Shown here piece by piece: positions 46,962-57,924 of a stretch of 64,000 bases of DNA (position 1 is the first letter of the stretch; each line of letters starts with the position of its first letter). Under the pieces are notes generated by a model, which did not search any database, was not told the origin of the DNA, and saw only the letters and a program-made list of their open reading frames with translations. The translations under genes were made by a program, and so were the position numbers. The stretch is taken from assembly GCF_964340395.1 (NCBI RefSeq), contig NC_135552.1, forward strand, positions 317,001-381,000. Reading direction: 5' to 3'. Source of the DNA: Glandiceps talaboti. Its lineage: Eukaryota > Hemichordata > Enteropneusta > Spengelidae.

Positions 46962-47249
46962 TTTGTGTGTGTGTTATCCAAAAGACAGTAGAATTTCTTT
47001 CTCAGGGCCAAGAAACTAGAAGTCAACAAACAGAGTAGTTTCAAATGACTATATGATCTGGCTACCATTGTTTATTAGTATCTTGAAAAGTGGATATATG
47101 TGACAAACACAAAAGTCGCTTCTGTGAGTGGCTTTGCAACCAATGATAGTACCTATCTTTGACCACACCAAAGAAACACAAAGAAATAATTAATATTCAA
47201 CAATACAGCAAAAAGGATAATTGTACTAAAAGTAAAACAGGATGTTATA
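46843..47249. other. Start of the last VPS18 intron; GT microsatellite
   Basis: (GT)n with interruptions occupies about 46888-46974. The rest has no recognisable element. Confidence 0.7.
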
Positions 47250-47800
47250 AGTCCCTGCCGGACAAAGTTCGGACGGGGACTTATGGATTGGGTTCCGTCT
47301 GTCTGTGCGTCTGTGTGTCCGTGCGTCCATCCGCCCGTCCGTCCGTCCGCAGCCGTCTCTTGGAGATGCCTGGGCCGATTTTTTTCAAACTTGGTACAGG
47401 GGCAACATGCTATGGCATACATATGCACGTCAATTTGTTTTATGATGCAATCCAATATGGCCGGCTAGCAGCCATTTTGTTTGTGAATTTTCCTTGTCCA
47501 AAGCTATAACTCAGACTTGCTTGAACAGATCTCATTCAAAGTTGGTATTAGGGCAGTGTTCTATGACATACATGTGCATATTCATTGTTGTTGTGATACA
47601 ATCCAATATGGCTGCCTGGCAGCCATTTTGTTTGTGAATTTTCCATGTCCAAAGCCATAACTCAGACATGCTTGAACAGATCTCATTCAAAGTTGGTATT
47701 AGGACAGTGTTCTATGACATACATGTGCATATTCATTGTTGTTATGATACGATCCAATATGGCTGCCTGGCAGCCATTTTGTTTGCGAATTTTCCATGTC
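47250..47800 (+). mobile_element. Hairpin family 1, 5' part
   Basis: The head hairpin is weakened (AAGTCCCTGCCGGAC / GTTCGGACGGGGACTT). It keeps the CCGTCCGTCC run, the core with TTTTTTTCAAACTTGG and three subrepeats. The usual tail is missing; at about 47798 the sequence switches from CCATGTC to a coding-like fragment. Confidence 0.8.
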
Positions 47801-48100
47801 ATTTCCAAATTGAAAGCGAACGAACTTGATAAGTACCTTTCCAACTATGAAATTCCAGCTGTGGCAGGAATGCTCAAAATAGACAAAGTTGAGGCTGTAA
47901 GATGCCACTATTATCAATCTAAAGAAAGTGAGAGTGATTTGTCATCTGATGACAGTGACAGTGAGAATGATGATACAGCTAGTTCCAACTCTAATGAAGT
48001 TGAATGAGAAATTGGGTCTGATGATGATGATGATGACAATGCCATGTTTATATACACAAGATCTGGAAGGAGAGCTACCACTTGGAAATCAAAAATTTAA
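47801..48100 (+). pseudogene. Broken fragment: SAP-like helix motif plus acidic tail
   Basis: The frame reads SKLKANELDKYLSNYEIPAV then AGMLKIDKVEAVRCHYYQSK, an L-x-x-Y-L...IPxxxG...K.D.V.AV pattern like a SAP or SAP-related helix-turn-helix. A Ser/Asp-rich stretch follows to TGA at 48005-48007. In the same frame the text goes on as EIGSDDDDDDNAMFIYTRSG and RRATTWKSKI to TAA at 48098-48100. The TGA therefore looks like a disabling mutation. It may be a scrap of a DNA-transposon accessory protein. It sits in the VPS18 intron on the plus strand without clear splice sites. Confidence 0.4.
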
Positions 48101-50512
48101 ATATAAACACATTCTGAGACTTTGTTTAAAATCACCACTGCATTCACCTTTGTAATCTAACGTCAAAACCAGTCCAATAATCAGGCTCTTACAAGGTAAA
48201 TGTATTACCAGGTTCATTAAGATATACAATTACTATGATAATAGGGGCATCTTAATTATCATTACCACTAATATATATCACTTGATTCCTATTCTGTTAG
48301 ATGAAATGTGGCTGGCATTTTTGAGTCATACATTTATTTTCTTTTGACATTATATTGAACTAATTTACATCAAACAAGAACGGGATACATGGCAATGCAT
48401 TTTATTAAGAGTTTTTTCAGTGTTATTTAGACCAATTTGATTTCTTTTAGCACACATTTAGGAAACTGAACTGGAACAATACAGTATAAAACTATCTTTA
48501 GATAACATGTGCATCACAATATTTGCAAATACAACTAAAATGACATTCAAATGTAACACTACTAGTATAATGTACTAATACAATATTGAACAGAAAACAA
48601 AGACTCAGTTGGTCTGCTGATCATTTTACAAGAGTTATTCAAAGTGTAATTCATTTACAAGTATATGTTGTCTTTTTGAAAGGCAATGCACTGGTTAACA
48701 TAACATTTTGTTTTAACTGGTGTTTGTGTGTATATATATACACACACAATATACAAATTGATTATATATGTAATGGACAAAGTTGGTATTAAGTGTATTA
48801 TGTACAGTTTTGTACTTGGTATGGAAAGCAGCCTTAGTCTTGCATTGTTCACGATAGTTTAAATAATATTGATGTCGACAGACGTCATTGACAAAAAAAT
48901 TTGTCACTAGACAAAAAACTAGAGTCGATTGGTATATCGCTACCATGTAGTAGTAGTCAAGTACGCTCGACTTCGGAGCAAGTCGCTGTACCCGAAGGAC
49001 CGGCCCGATCGGCATGGAAGCACATGTCGTGTGATTGTATGTTGGCAAGTCTATGCCAATTATTTTTGGTAAATACAGATGGATTTCCTAAATAGGACAA
49101 GTTTAATATTCATCATCAAAGAGCTTTAGCCGTTCATACTTTCAAGGGGTGTGGATAGAAAATCATTGAACGATCTTGAACACAAGAAATGGCGTACTTG
49201 TACAATGCAAGGTCACCGGAAGTACCGTACATGTAGTTTTGACTTGTACTTGTGAATTTAGTTTGCAGTCAATTTACCTAATACTGTTAAAAACGGAGTA
49301 ATGTGTCCCACATGATGAAATATTTTGCTATCCGTTAGAAACAATTTTCGCGTTTTCAAATTTGTGTTATGATCAAAGCAACCAAAATATGAATCATTGA
49401 AATTTGAATGCGTAAACACGTAACCTTTGGACTCAGCATTTAAACACGACCCCTCAACTCCCACAACTTTTAGTACAGTACCACCTCCAACACGATATTG
49501 TCAGCTATCAAAAGTTTTTAGCTTATGCAAATAGCTACGGAGGTAGGGGTCCCACAAGACTCGCGTTTGCCACAATGCATGCTGGGAAACCCAGAAGAAA
49601 ACTGTATGGGAACCCCCTATAGAGTTGTAAACCGGAAGTGGATAGAAAGTAAGAATTCTTACAAAAACACTAGTTCCAGGTCGCCCTCTAAAGGGTGCAA
49701 TGGAACTAATTAGCATAGGGTGAAAATATTTTAGAAAAGTTTGATACCATTATGACAGTAGAAAGTTTGGTGCATCTGATTATTAGTTGAATGCACGACT
49801 GACCTCTGGGGGTGAGGGAGTCCTTGGTTACGTGTTTACGCATTCAGTATTAGGTAAATTTCCCCCTGGCAGATCTGGAGGGGTTTTTTGTTTCTATTAA
49901 GGCAACTTTTAGGTTATTGATAGCCTTTGTGGTAATATTTCCAAGCTTTGAAAGCTAATGTAAACGTAAATTTTAAATGAGTTTCCCATGTCACATAAAA
50001 ATGGGCCTGTAACATTGGTACATGTATAGGGGCATTAATATTGCATGTATAGTAACATCACTGGTAACTTTAGGTGGTCATGCCTAGTATATAATAGACT
50101 CTGGAATCTGATGAGATGTGGTGATTTGTAGTGTCGATAACATAGAGTGTCCGAAATAGAATGTGTATTAATCCCTTCTGACAAGTTCATACTGAAGAGT
50201 AGAACAATTTAGATTGACTTCTTTTATAAACTATCTCTGAAGATTACCATTACAAAACCTTCAAATTCACTTTTGCCCCAAAGTGCAATGTAAGTGAAGC
50301 CATGCATACACATGACATGTTCTGTAAGTAGAGTGGTAGCTAGGTAATTATACAATGTATATGTATATGTATAGTTATGTCTGAACTCTTATGTGAAGTA
50401 ATATTAAAGAATTGATGTAAGAAATAGGGACAAGAACAAATTAATATTTACATGTACCACATTTCAGACTAGGCTATATGCCATTGTAGATATTTTTGTT
50501 GTCTCTCAACAG
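48101..50512. other. Last VPS18 intron, remainder; interrupted inverted repeat
   Basis: ATTTACCTAATACTG (49271-49285) and AATGCGTAAACACGTAACC (49408-49426) recur fused and inverted at 49826-49860 (GGTTACGTGTTTACGCATT then CAGTATTAGGTAAAT). The left copy is thus split by about 122 bp of other sequence. No coding exon or known element is recognised. Confidence 0.6.
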
Positions 50513-50576
50513 GTGCATTGACAAGCCATTTGTGGAACCAGATGAATACCATATGGTAATGGATAGTTGGAAATGA
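50513..50576 (+). CDS. VPS18: VPS18 terminal coding exon
   Basis: The acceptor TTGTCTCTCAACAG ends at 50512. The first base completes R158, then CIDKPFVEPDEYHMVMDSWK and TGA at 50574-50576. The motif (S/C)ID+PF.....Y...+..W is the conserved C-terminus of animal VPS18, so the stop is natural. Downstream AATAAA-type candidates include AGAAATAAATAA near 50860. Confidence 0.93.
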
Positions 50577-50956
50577 TAACTATTTATCAGTGTGAACAAT
50601 TTTATCATGGAAGATAAAGTAAAATAGTAAAATATATGTCTGTGTGTTGCGGATCAGAGACTATACTTGTGCACATGTAATTTTGAATTCCTGTTACCTG
50701 ATTGATTGAACTATGTCACATGCTAACACAGGTCAAGCAGATATAATCTCTGTATGCATATTATGTGGAGAACACACCAGATTGACTGGTCTCAAAGAAA
50801 GCAGAATCAACTTACTTTAAAATTTCTGATATGTAACTGCGACAAACCTTAAAAATGAGAAGAAATAAATAATCTGGTACAATACAAAACTACATGATGT
50901 TCTTAATCACGACAATTAAGCAGCAGTGCAGCTATATGAAACCTTTGATGACCTTT

Positions 50957-52424
50957 CTACATGGTCAACTCCTATCAACAATAGCCATAGTTGACCTCAC
51001 CACAGGGTCAACTCTGTTATCAGCAGTAGCCATAGTTGACCTAACTACAGGGTCAATTCTGTTATCAGCAGTAGCCATAGTTGACCTCACTACCTGGTCA
51101 ACTCTGTTATCAGCAGTAGCCATAGTTGACCTCACTACATGGTCAACTCTGTTATCAGCAGTAGCCATAGTTGACCTCACTACATGGTCAACTCTGTTAT
51201 CAGCAGTAGCCATAGTTGACCTCACTACAGGGTCAACTCTGTTATCAGCAGTAGCCATAGTTGACCTAGTCTTGCTGCTAGACGTTCAGGCTTTCTTTCG
51301 ATGCTATAACTATAAGCGAACAAAGTTCGCATGTGAGGGCTTGCCCGAACAGTCTAGCGAATGTCATTTTCAGACCGGACATTCCATTGAGATTACGATA
51401 AGCGGTGGGTTGGGCCATATATGCATATATATTCTTTAATATATTCAATCTCTGCATGCAGGTGTTGACAAACACATTTATGTCATTACTATGTCTTATC
51501 AGTTTATGGTAATTGTGTTTGATGAGTGTGTAGACGTTGTCATTCACATATTTTAGTTACGCATTGGTGGTTATTTTTACAAGCCCCTCCTTAAGATGAA
51601 TATGCATGAAAATTTAGCTATTGTCCTCTGTTTGTGCTTGTCGCTAATACGGTTCTCTGATTGGCAGTTATTTATATCCTGATGACATTCGCTAGACCTC
51701 GGATGTTCCATCCTCGATAGCGCTGTTCGACTGTGTGTCGTATTTTATCGGAAGAACATCCGAGGGCTAGCTGATAGAGTATAGTTGACCTCACTACATG
51801 GTCAACTCTGTTATCAGCAGTAGCCATAGTTGACCTCACTACATGGTCAACTCTGTCATCAGCAATAGCCATAGTTGACCTCACTACATGGTCAACTCTG
51901 TTATCAGCAGTAGCCATAGTTGACCTCACTACATGGTCAACTCTGTTATCAGCAGTAGCCATAGTTGACCTCACTACATGGTCAACTCTGTTATCAGCAG
52001 TAGCCATAGTTGACCTAACTACATGGTCAACTCTGTTATCAGCAGTAGCCATAGTTGACCTCACTACATGGTCAACTCTGTTATCAGCAGTAGCCATAGT
52101 TGACCTAACTACAGGGTCAATTCTGTTATCAGCAGTAGCCATAGTTGACCTCACTACCTGGTCAACTCTGTTATCAGCAGTAGCCATAGTTGACCTCACT
52201 ACATGGTCAACTCTGTCATCAGCAGTAGCCATAGTTGACCTCACTACATGGTCAACTCTGTTATCAGCAGTAGCCATAGTTGACCTCACTACATGGTCAA
52301 CTCTGTTATCAGCAGTAGCCATAGTTGACCTCACTACATGGTCAACTCTGTTATCAGCAGTAGCCATAGTTGACCTCACTACAGGGTCAACTCTGTTATC
52401 AGCAGTAGCCATAGTTGACCTCAC
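50957..52424. repeat. 45-bp minisatellite with a hairpin in every unit, split by an insertion
   Basis: Units of 45 bp, about 7 at 50957-51265 and 14 at 51778-52424, differ at a few positions. Each contains AGTTGACC...GGTCAACT, a 7-8 bp stem around a 9-base loop whose sequence varies (TCACTACAT, TAACTACAG, TCACTACCT). On the minus strand every unit reads ATADNRVDHVVRSTM, giving an uninterrupted 250-codon frame, a consequence of 45 being a multiple of 3. A coding role has no other support. Confidence 0.92.
51266..51777 (+). mobile_element. ~512-bp TIR element inserted in the 45-bp minisatellite
   Basis: The second copy is inverted at 61807-62317. The ends GCTAGACGTTCAGGCTTTC and (inwards on the minus strand) GCTAGCCCTCGGATGTTC are similar inverted repeats. 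The array text ATAGTTGACCT occurs on both sides of the insert, giving a 9-11 bp duplication that would fit a Mutator-like target site, though the repetitive host makes this uncertain. A minus-strand frame with NLNGMSGLKMTFARLFGQAL is kept open in both copies, but its changes do not favour silent sites clearly. Confidence 0.75.
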
Positions 52425-54024
52425 TCTTTGAAAGTGTCAAGTATAGCCATGGTTGATTATAATCATGTCTAAATGTATAGCAGCAATACACTGAACTGTG
52501 TTACTGGTACTGTTCAATTTTTATCAGGCTTTCCTTCATTTTCACAAGATTCTTTATATATTGCAGTCTTGTAACCATCAAATATTGGAAATAAATACTA
52601 TGAATTTCATTATTTGAGTGTACAGGTTGTAGGTAAATTAATCATTTTGGATCGATTCTTTATGTACTCTGTTCATCAACATTGATTGATATGATGATAG
52701 TTGTTATGGTGATGGCGACGACGAAGATGACGATGACGACGACGACGATTATGACAACAATGATGATGATGATTTGAATCATAGCAAAACCTCTTGATAT
52801 GTATGGAGAAAAGAGACAATATGTTCACCACTTCTGACAAAACAAGTGTTGTGATGATCTTTCCTGGCCCATAGCAATGGCAGCATGCCTGCAAATACAC
52901 ACTCAGCAATAGAATGATCATGCATTCCCAATGTTCGGTAGAACTTGCAGATTCAGGAGGTGGCGAATTTAGGTGATGAGGGTACACGAAGGTAGTTAAA
53001 TCATTAGCTAAACCTGAATAGACACTTACGCATACACACATCTAACCAATGCCAGTATAGATGGTAGGTAGTATAAATGTCAAAATCGCCTTCAGTAATT
53101 ATACAGGGGGACAACTGAGAAAATCAGGCCTGGGCTGTTACTGTTACATAAAATATGACCCTTCCCCAATCTGTTGTGCTAAAAAGTGGCCCTCCCTCAA
53201 CTTTCTTTCTCTAAAACATTACCCTTCCCCTGTTAAAGTAGTTCAAAACATGGATTGAAATGCTGTCAGAAATGGAAATTTTAAATCTCATGAATACCAG
53301 AATCAATAGTAGGGTTAATCCCATCGCTGCCACCAATGTGGTTATGTTCCATTACTACCACCGTATCGATGTGTGTGAAGCCCCTGTTTTTGTATCTCAT
53401 GGGCTGAACTGAAAGCCACAACACCCAACAATTAGATTAGCTCTCTCCCAACCAAGTTGAACATCGCCACAATGTTATCCCCACTATCTTACCCAACTGA
53501 GGGTTAATTTACTACATGGTTGTCAGCAGCAATTTGATTGATATGGGCTGACATTATGGTACCTAACCCTAACATTAACCCAAACCTAACCAAAGGGGCT
53601 GCAATGGGATTTGGAACCAGTGACAGTGATGGGATGGCAAAAAAAAAAAACATTACTGGGACAAGCCATTAAAGAAGCAAGTCCACTTGTTATCAAAGAG
53701 TACCAATATTTACACATGTGATGATGGGCTCTTACATAACACAAGTAAACAGTGTAGTTCACAGCGTAAGATCATTTCTAAGGAGTGGGTCAATTGAGGC
53801 AAACCTTATCTCCGTCTTATATCAGTTGTTATCAATTTATTAGGCTATTATAAGTAACACTACAAACAGCTTTAGAGATGCAAACAACTTTTATGACACC
53901 CGTTTTCGTCAGGCAAGCCCGCGGGTTTGTTGCACTTGGACCGTTAATGGCTTGTGAATGTCATGATAAGGCAGAGTTAGACAGAACAATGAGTCAAAGT
54001 AAAATGTGACCTCTCCTAATCCCA
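52425..54024. other. No gene seen; imperfect GAY trinucleotide run
   Basis: 52706-52774 is an imperfect (GAY)n tract (GACGACGAAGATGACGATG...). The rest is unique-looking sequence with a CTAACCCTAACATTAACCC stretch near 53565 that is too short and impure to be telomeric. Confidence 0.6.
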
Positions 54025-56285
54025 TTTTTAGCACAACTGAACTGATAAGGTTCAGAAGTGCTATAGGCATCGCTAAGTGTCTGTCCGTGTGTGTGTGTGT
54101 GTGGATGTGTGTATGTAAGCAACTTAAGGTCAAAAACCACTAGACTGATTGCCATGATATTTGGCGGGTGTATTGCCTTGGCTGTCTAGTTGGGAAATTG
54201 TTCAAATCAAAATGATCTTAACATCGATGTGTGATTTGGGTAAAAAAATGTGATTTATGGTGAAAAAACTTAAACTCAAAAAGTACTGGGCAGATTGGTC
54301 TGAAATTTGGTGGGACATTCTTAAGGGTGCATGATGATCCCATCAGTGATATGCAAATTAGGGCTATAAATGTGTCTTTTTGGTCACAAATCTTAAATTC
54401 TAAAATTACTTGGCAGATTGGGCCAAAATTTAATGGGGATGCATCTGGGGGTGTATAGATGAAGAAATATTAAGCATATAATGATATATGAGCATATAAT
54501 ATTAAGCATATAATGTGAATTTTGGTCAAAAACTTATGCTTATGTACTTGGTCCTTGAGACTGAAGTTTTATTCTGTAGATTTTCTTCAAAATAGTTTGA
54601 CGAAAATGTCCCAATCAACCATGACCATGCCCTTAGCTCCATCCAAATGCAAGTATATTTTGATTACATAAGATCATCACCTGGTAGGCAAATGAATAAA
54701 CATTCAAAGCGTGTATGCAAATATGCCTAGCAACAAGACCACGCCTATGGCAACAACCAAACGATCACATATATTGCAAAGATAACAGGGATTAATAGAC
54801 GAGTGAGTAAACATTTTGAAAATGTATGTAAATGTACCTAACAACAAGACCATGCCCATAGCAACAGTCAAATGACAACGTATATTGCAAAGATAACAGG
54901 GATTAATAAACAAATGAATAAACATTCAAAAATGTATGTAAATGTGCCTATCAACAAGACCACGCCCATAGCAACAGCCAAGTGATCATATTTCAAAGAT
55001 AACAACAGGGATTAATAGTCAAATGAATAAACATTCATAAAATTCATGCAAATATACCTAGCAACAAGACCATGCCCATAGCAACAACCAAATGATCACA
55101 TATATTGCAAAGATAACATCATGGATTCATAGACACATGAACTAATAATAAAAAAATGTATGCAAATATGTCTAGCAACATGACCACACCCATAGCAACA
55201 GCCAAAAGATCACATATATTGCAAAGATAACAACAGTGTTGGATAGGCAACTGGATAATCATTCAGCAAATGAACACCTATACCTAGCATGGATCAGCAT
55301 GTGGGTAAACATTTTGAAAGACTACAGTTGCCCTTGGCTCTATTTTTGGTCAAAAAACTTAAACTCCAAAACTACTCAGCAGATCCATTTGGTTGGAATG
55401 TTCTATCTTAGAGGTGTTTAGATTAAGAATTGTTCATGTAATGATGATCCCATCAGTGGTATGCAAATTAGGTATAAACATGTGTCTTTTTGGTCAAAAA
55501 TCTTTAATTCCAAAACTACTGAGCAAATTAGGCTGAAATTTGGGTGGAACGTTCTTCAGGATGTTTATATTAGAATTATTCATGACCTGATGAACCCATC
55601 AGTGATATGCAAATTAGTGTTAAAAATGTGGGGGTTTTTGACAAAAATATATAGTTCAAAAACTACTGAGCAGATTGGGCTGAAATTTAATGGGGATGCA
55701 TCTGGGGATGTGTAGATGAAGTTGTATTCATAAGGTGATGATCCCATCAGCGATATGCAAATTAGTCCTAAAATCTCAATTTTGGTCAAAAACTAATATC
55801 TTGAAAATGCATAGTGAATAGAATCAGAATCAGAATCAGAATTACTTTATTCATCCCACGAGGGGAAATTAAAAGAATAGGTTGAAACTTAATGTGGGTC
55901 TTTCTGGGTGTATTATTTTGCAGTTATTGTTGAAAACATTTCGACACAATTGGCCCTAGCAACCATGATCATGCCCTTAGCAACAGTGAAATGATGATGA
56001 TAAAAAGATAACAACAGGGATGGGTAGGTGACTAAAGATTTTAAAAAAATGTATGCAAATATGACTAACAACATGACCATGCCCATAGCAACAGATAAAT
56101 GATAGTTTATATTGCAAAGATGAAAAGTGGGAAGGGTAGGCAAGTTAATAAAGATTCAAGAAATGTATGCAAATATCCCTAACAACAAGACCATGACAAT
56201 AGCAAAAGCCAAATACAGTTGTACTACAACACAATTGGCACAGTGTCTAAGTATGATTTAATTCAGCTGTGCTAAAAACAGCGTT
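54025..56285 (+). mobile_element. Hairpin family 2 element, complete copy (~2.26 kb)
   Basis: The head TTTTTAGCACAACTGAACTG pairs with GGTTCAGAAGTGCTATAGGC. CTGTCCGTGTGTGTGT and the core ACTGATTGCCATGATATTT follow. Subrepeats of about 150 bp (CAGATTGG.., TTTAATGGGGATGCATCTGG, GATATGCAAATTAG) come next, then five or more ~112-bp repeats (TAGCAACAAGACCACGCCC, ATATTGCAAAGATAAC), then further ~150-bp subrepeats. It ends TTCAGCTGTGCTAAAAA at 56270-56285, inverted to the head. No protein is encoded. A short LINE tail is nested at 55818-55872. Confidence 0.85.
55818..55872 (-). mobile_element. Very short LINE 3' end (GATTCT tail)
   Basis: Read on the minus strand: TTTAATTTCCCCTCGTGGG, then ATGAATAAAGTAATTCTGAT and a (TTCTGA)n tail. 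Ends of the form TTCCCC..GTGGGAT.AATAAAG plus a short tandem tail are typical of L2/CR1-group LINEs. Only about 55 bp were copied, an extreme 5' truncation. Confidence 0.75.
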
Positions 56286-57094
56286 TCCAAGCAACCTCAA
56301 GCAGAGATTAATCTTGATGCCATTGACATTAAGATGTGAAGTACGTAGCCCATAAAAGATTCAATGATTTCATTGCATCAATAAAACAATAACCTTTTAT
56401 TTCTAGGCTGAGTCAAAGCATTTTCTCACACCATGAATCACATTTTGATCCAAAACGCACATATCTGATGTGGTGATTTCCATCTAAACAATTTCCCATC
56501 TATGTGCCCCAAGGAATGTCCCCACGAAATACAATGGCAATCGGTCAGGCAGAGGTTAAAACACACACACACCAGCATTCAAATCATTACTTTATTACAT
56601 GGCACCTTGTCGGGAAAGATATATTTAAAAAGCAAAAAGGAAACAATAAACAACAAGCTATCATAGATGACAAAGTCCCAGCTGTTTGGGAGCTGTTGAT
56701 CCCTGTTTGGATTGTAACACTTCTTGTCTGTGATAGGTGCAATCACAAATTCACATGTATGTACCTAATAGTACACTGCCCTTATACCATTATTGAAATT
56801 GATCTGCTCAGACATGTGCCAAATGGCCAGGTATCTACGAGGTACAAAATATGCATGATGCGAGTGGTGAGTTGCGAGTAGCAAGTGGCAAAATGTGCTA
56901 CTTGCGAGTGGTGAAAAGTGAAAAGTGTCACTTAATTGGTGGAGCATGGATTTCACTGATGCCGTGTATCGTCAAATGGCACCAGACATATCACAACAGA
57001 ATAGCTGCCTAGCAGTCTTGTTGGATCTTTTAATGGAAATTGTTCATGCATGTCTGTGTAATGGTCCCAAATATGGAAAAATCATAACAAAATG
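56286..57094. other. No gene seen
   Basis: A 125-codon plus-strand frame (56504-56881) has no recognisable domain. Short repeats of GAGTGGTGA/GCGAGTAGCAAGTGGC lie near 56860-56925. Confidence 0.5.
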
Positions 57095-57200
57095 TTCAAA
57101 GCCATTCTGCAGACATGCCTGAACAGATCTCATTCAAAGTTGGTATAAGGACAATGTCAAATGTTTGCACAGTGGCCATATTGGATCGTATCGTGACACA
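57095..57200 (+). mobile_element. Degenerate family 1 subrepeat
   Basis: CAAAGCCATTCTGCAGACAT, GAACAGATCTCATTCAAAGT and TGGCCATATTGGATCGTATC identify a single decayed subrepeat without head or tail; part of it appears inverted. Confidence 0.55.
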
Positions 57201-57394
57201 AGTTGATATGCATGTGAAGATTATAGTACAATATATATAATTTATTTATTGAGTCCAAAGTGGATTGACCTTTTCCAAGGCATAATGACCCACCTTCAAA
57301 CTTAACTTTTTGATAAATTTGTCCCCATATTCTTCTAAAAAGTTTATGAACCTCGAGAATTTTGTCATGTTGACTCAAATGAAATTCAAGCCAT

Positions 57395-57520
57395 CCACAG
57401 ATGCCTATGAACCATATCAGGTTTGTAGCTGTAATTTCAAGCCAACTTCAGACACCTATTAATCATATCAGGTTTGTGGCTGGAATTTCAAGCCAACCTC
57501 GGACACCTATTAAATTATAG
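57395..57520 (+). repeat. Short tandem repeat, ~54-60 bp period
   Basis: Two and a half copies of TTCAAGCCAAC, then AGACACCTATTAA and CATATCAGGTTTGTGGCTG. Confidence 0.75.
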
Positions 57521-57924
57521 CACCCTCCATGATGCACCACAAAAAGGCTAGTTATACCTGCATAGCTAATTTTGTCATTATATTTTGTACATCAACACTA
57601 CAACCAATCAGACTGCCTCATACAAACCATGTGATATATAATGCCTTGGTATGATAGTACACCACATTAACCTGACTTGGACAAGTTGAGTTCTTGTTGG
57701 CGAAATTCAATTTTGCCATTCTACGGACATTAGCTTGGAATGATGTGAACAGAATTTAATTTTGTCATCCTACAGACAAGCTTAGCATAATATGAACAGA
57801 AAATAACGACTGACAAATCTTGCCTGGAAGTATCAAATAGGGTTTGTAAGAGCATGCATTTCACTGATGCCGTGTATCGTCAGATATGATCACAAGGTTT
57901 GTAGTAAGTTACACAACGGCAGTA

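Noticed and set aside
51672-52424. 250-codon minus-strand frame of 15-residue repeats
   Set aside because: The DNA unit is 45 bp, so any stop-free unit gives an endless frame. No start context, signal or known repeat protein.
53560-53600. Telomere-like CCCTAA repeats
   Set aside because: Only a few impure units such as CTAACCCTAACATTAACCC; no array.
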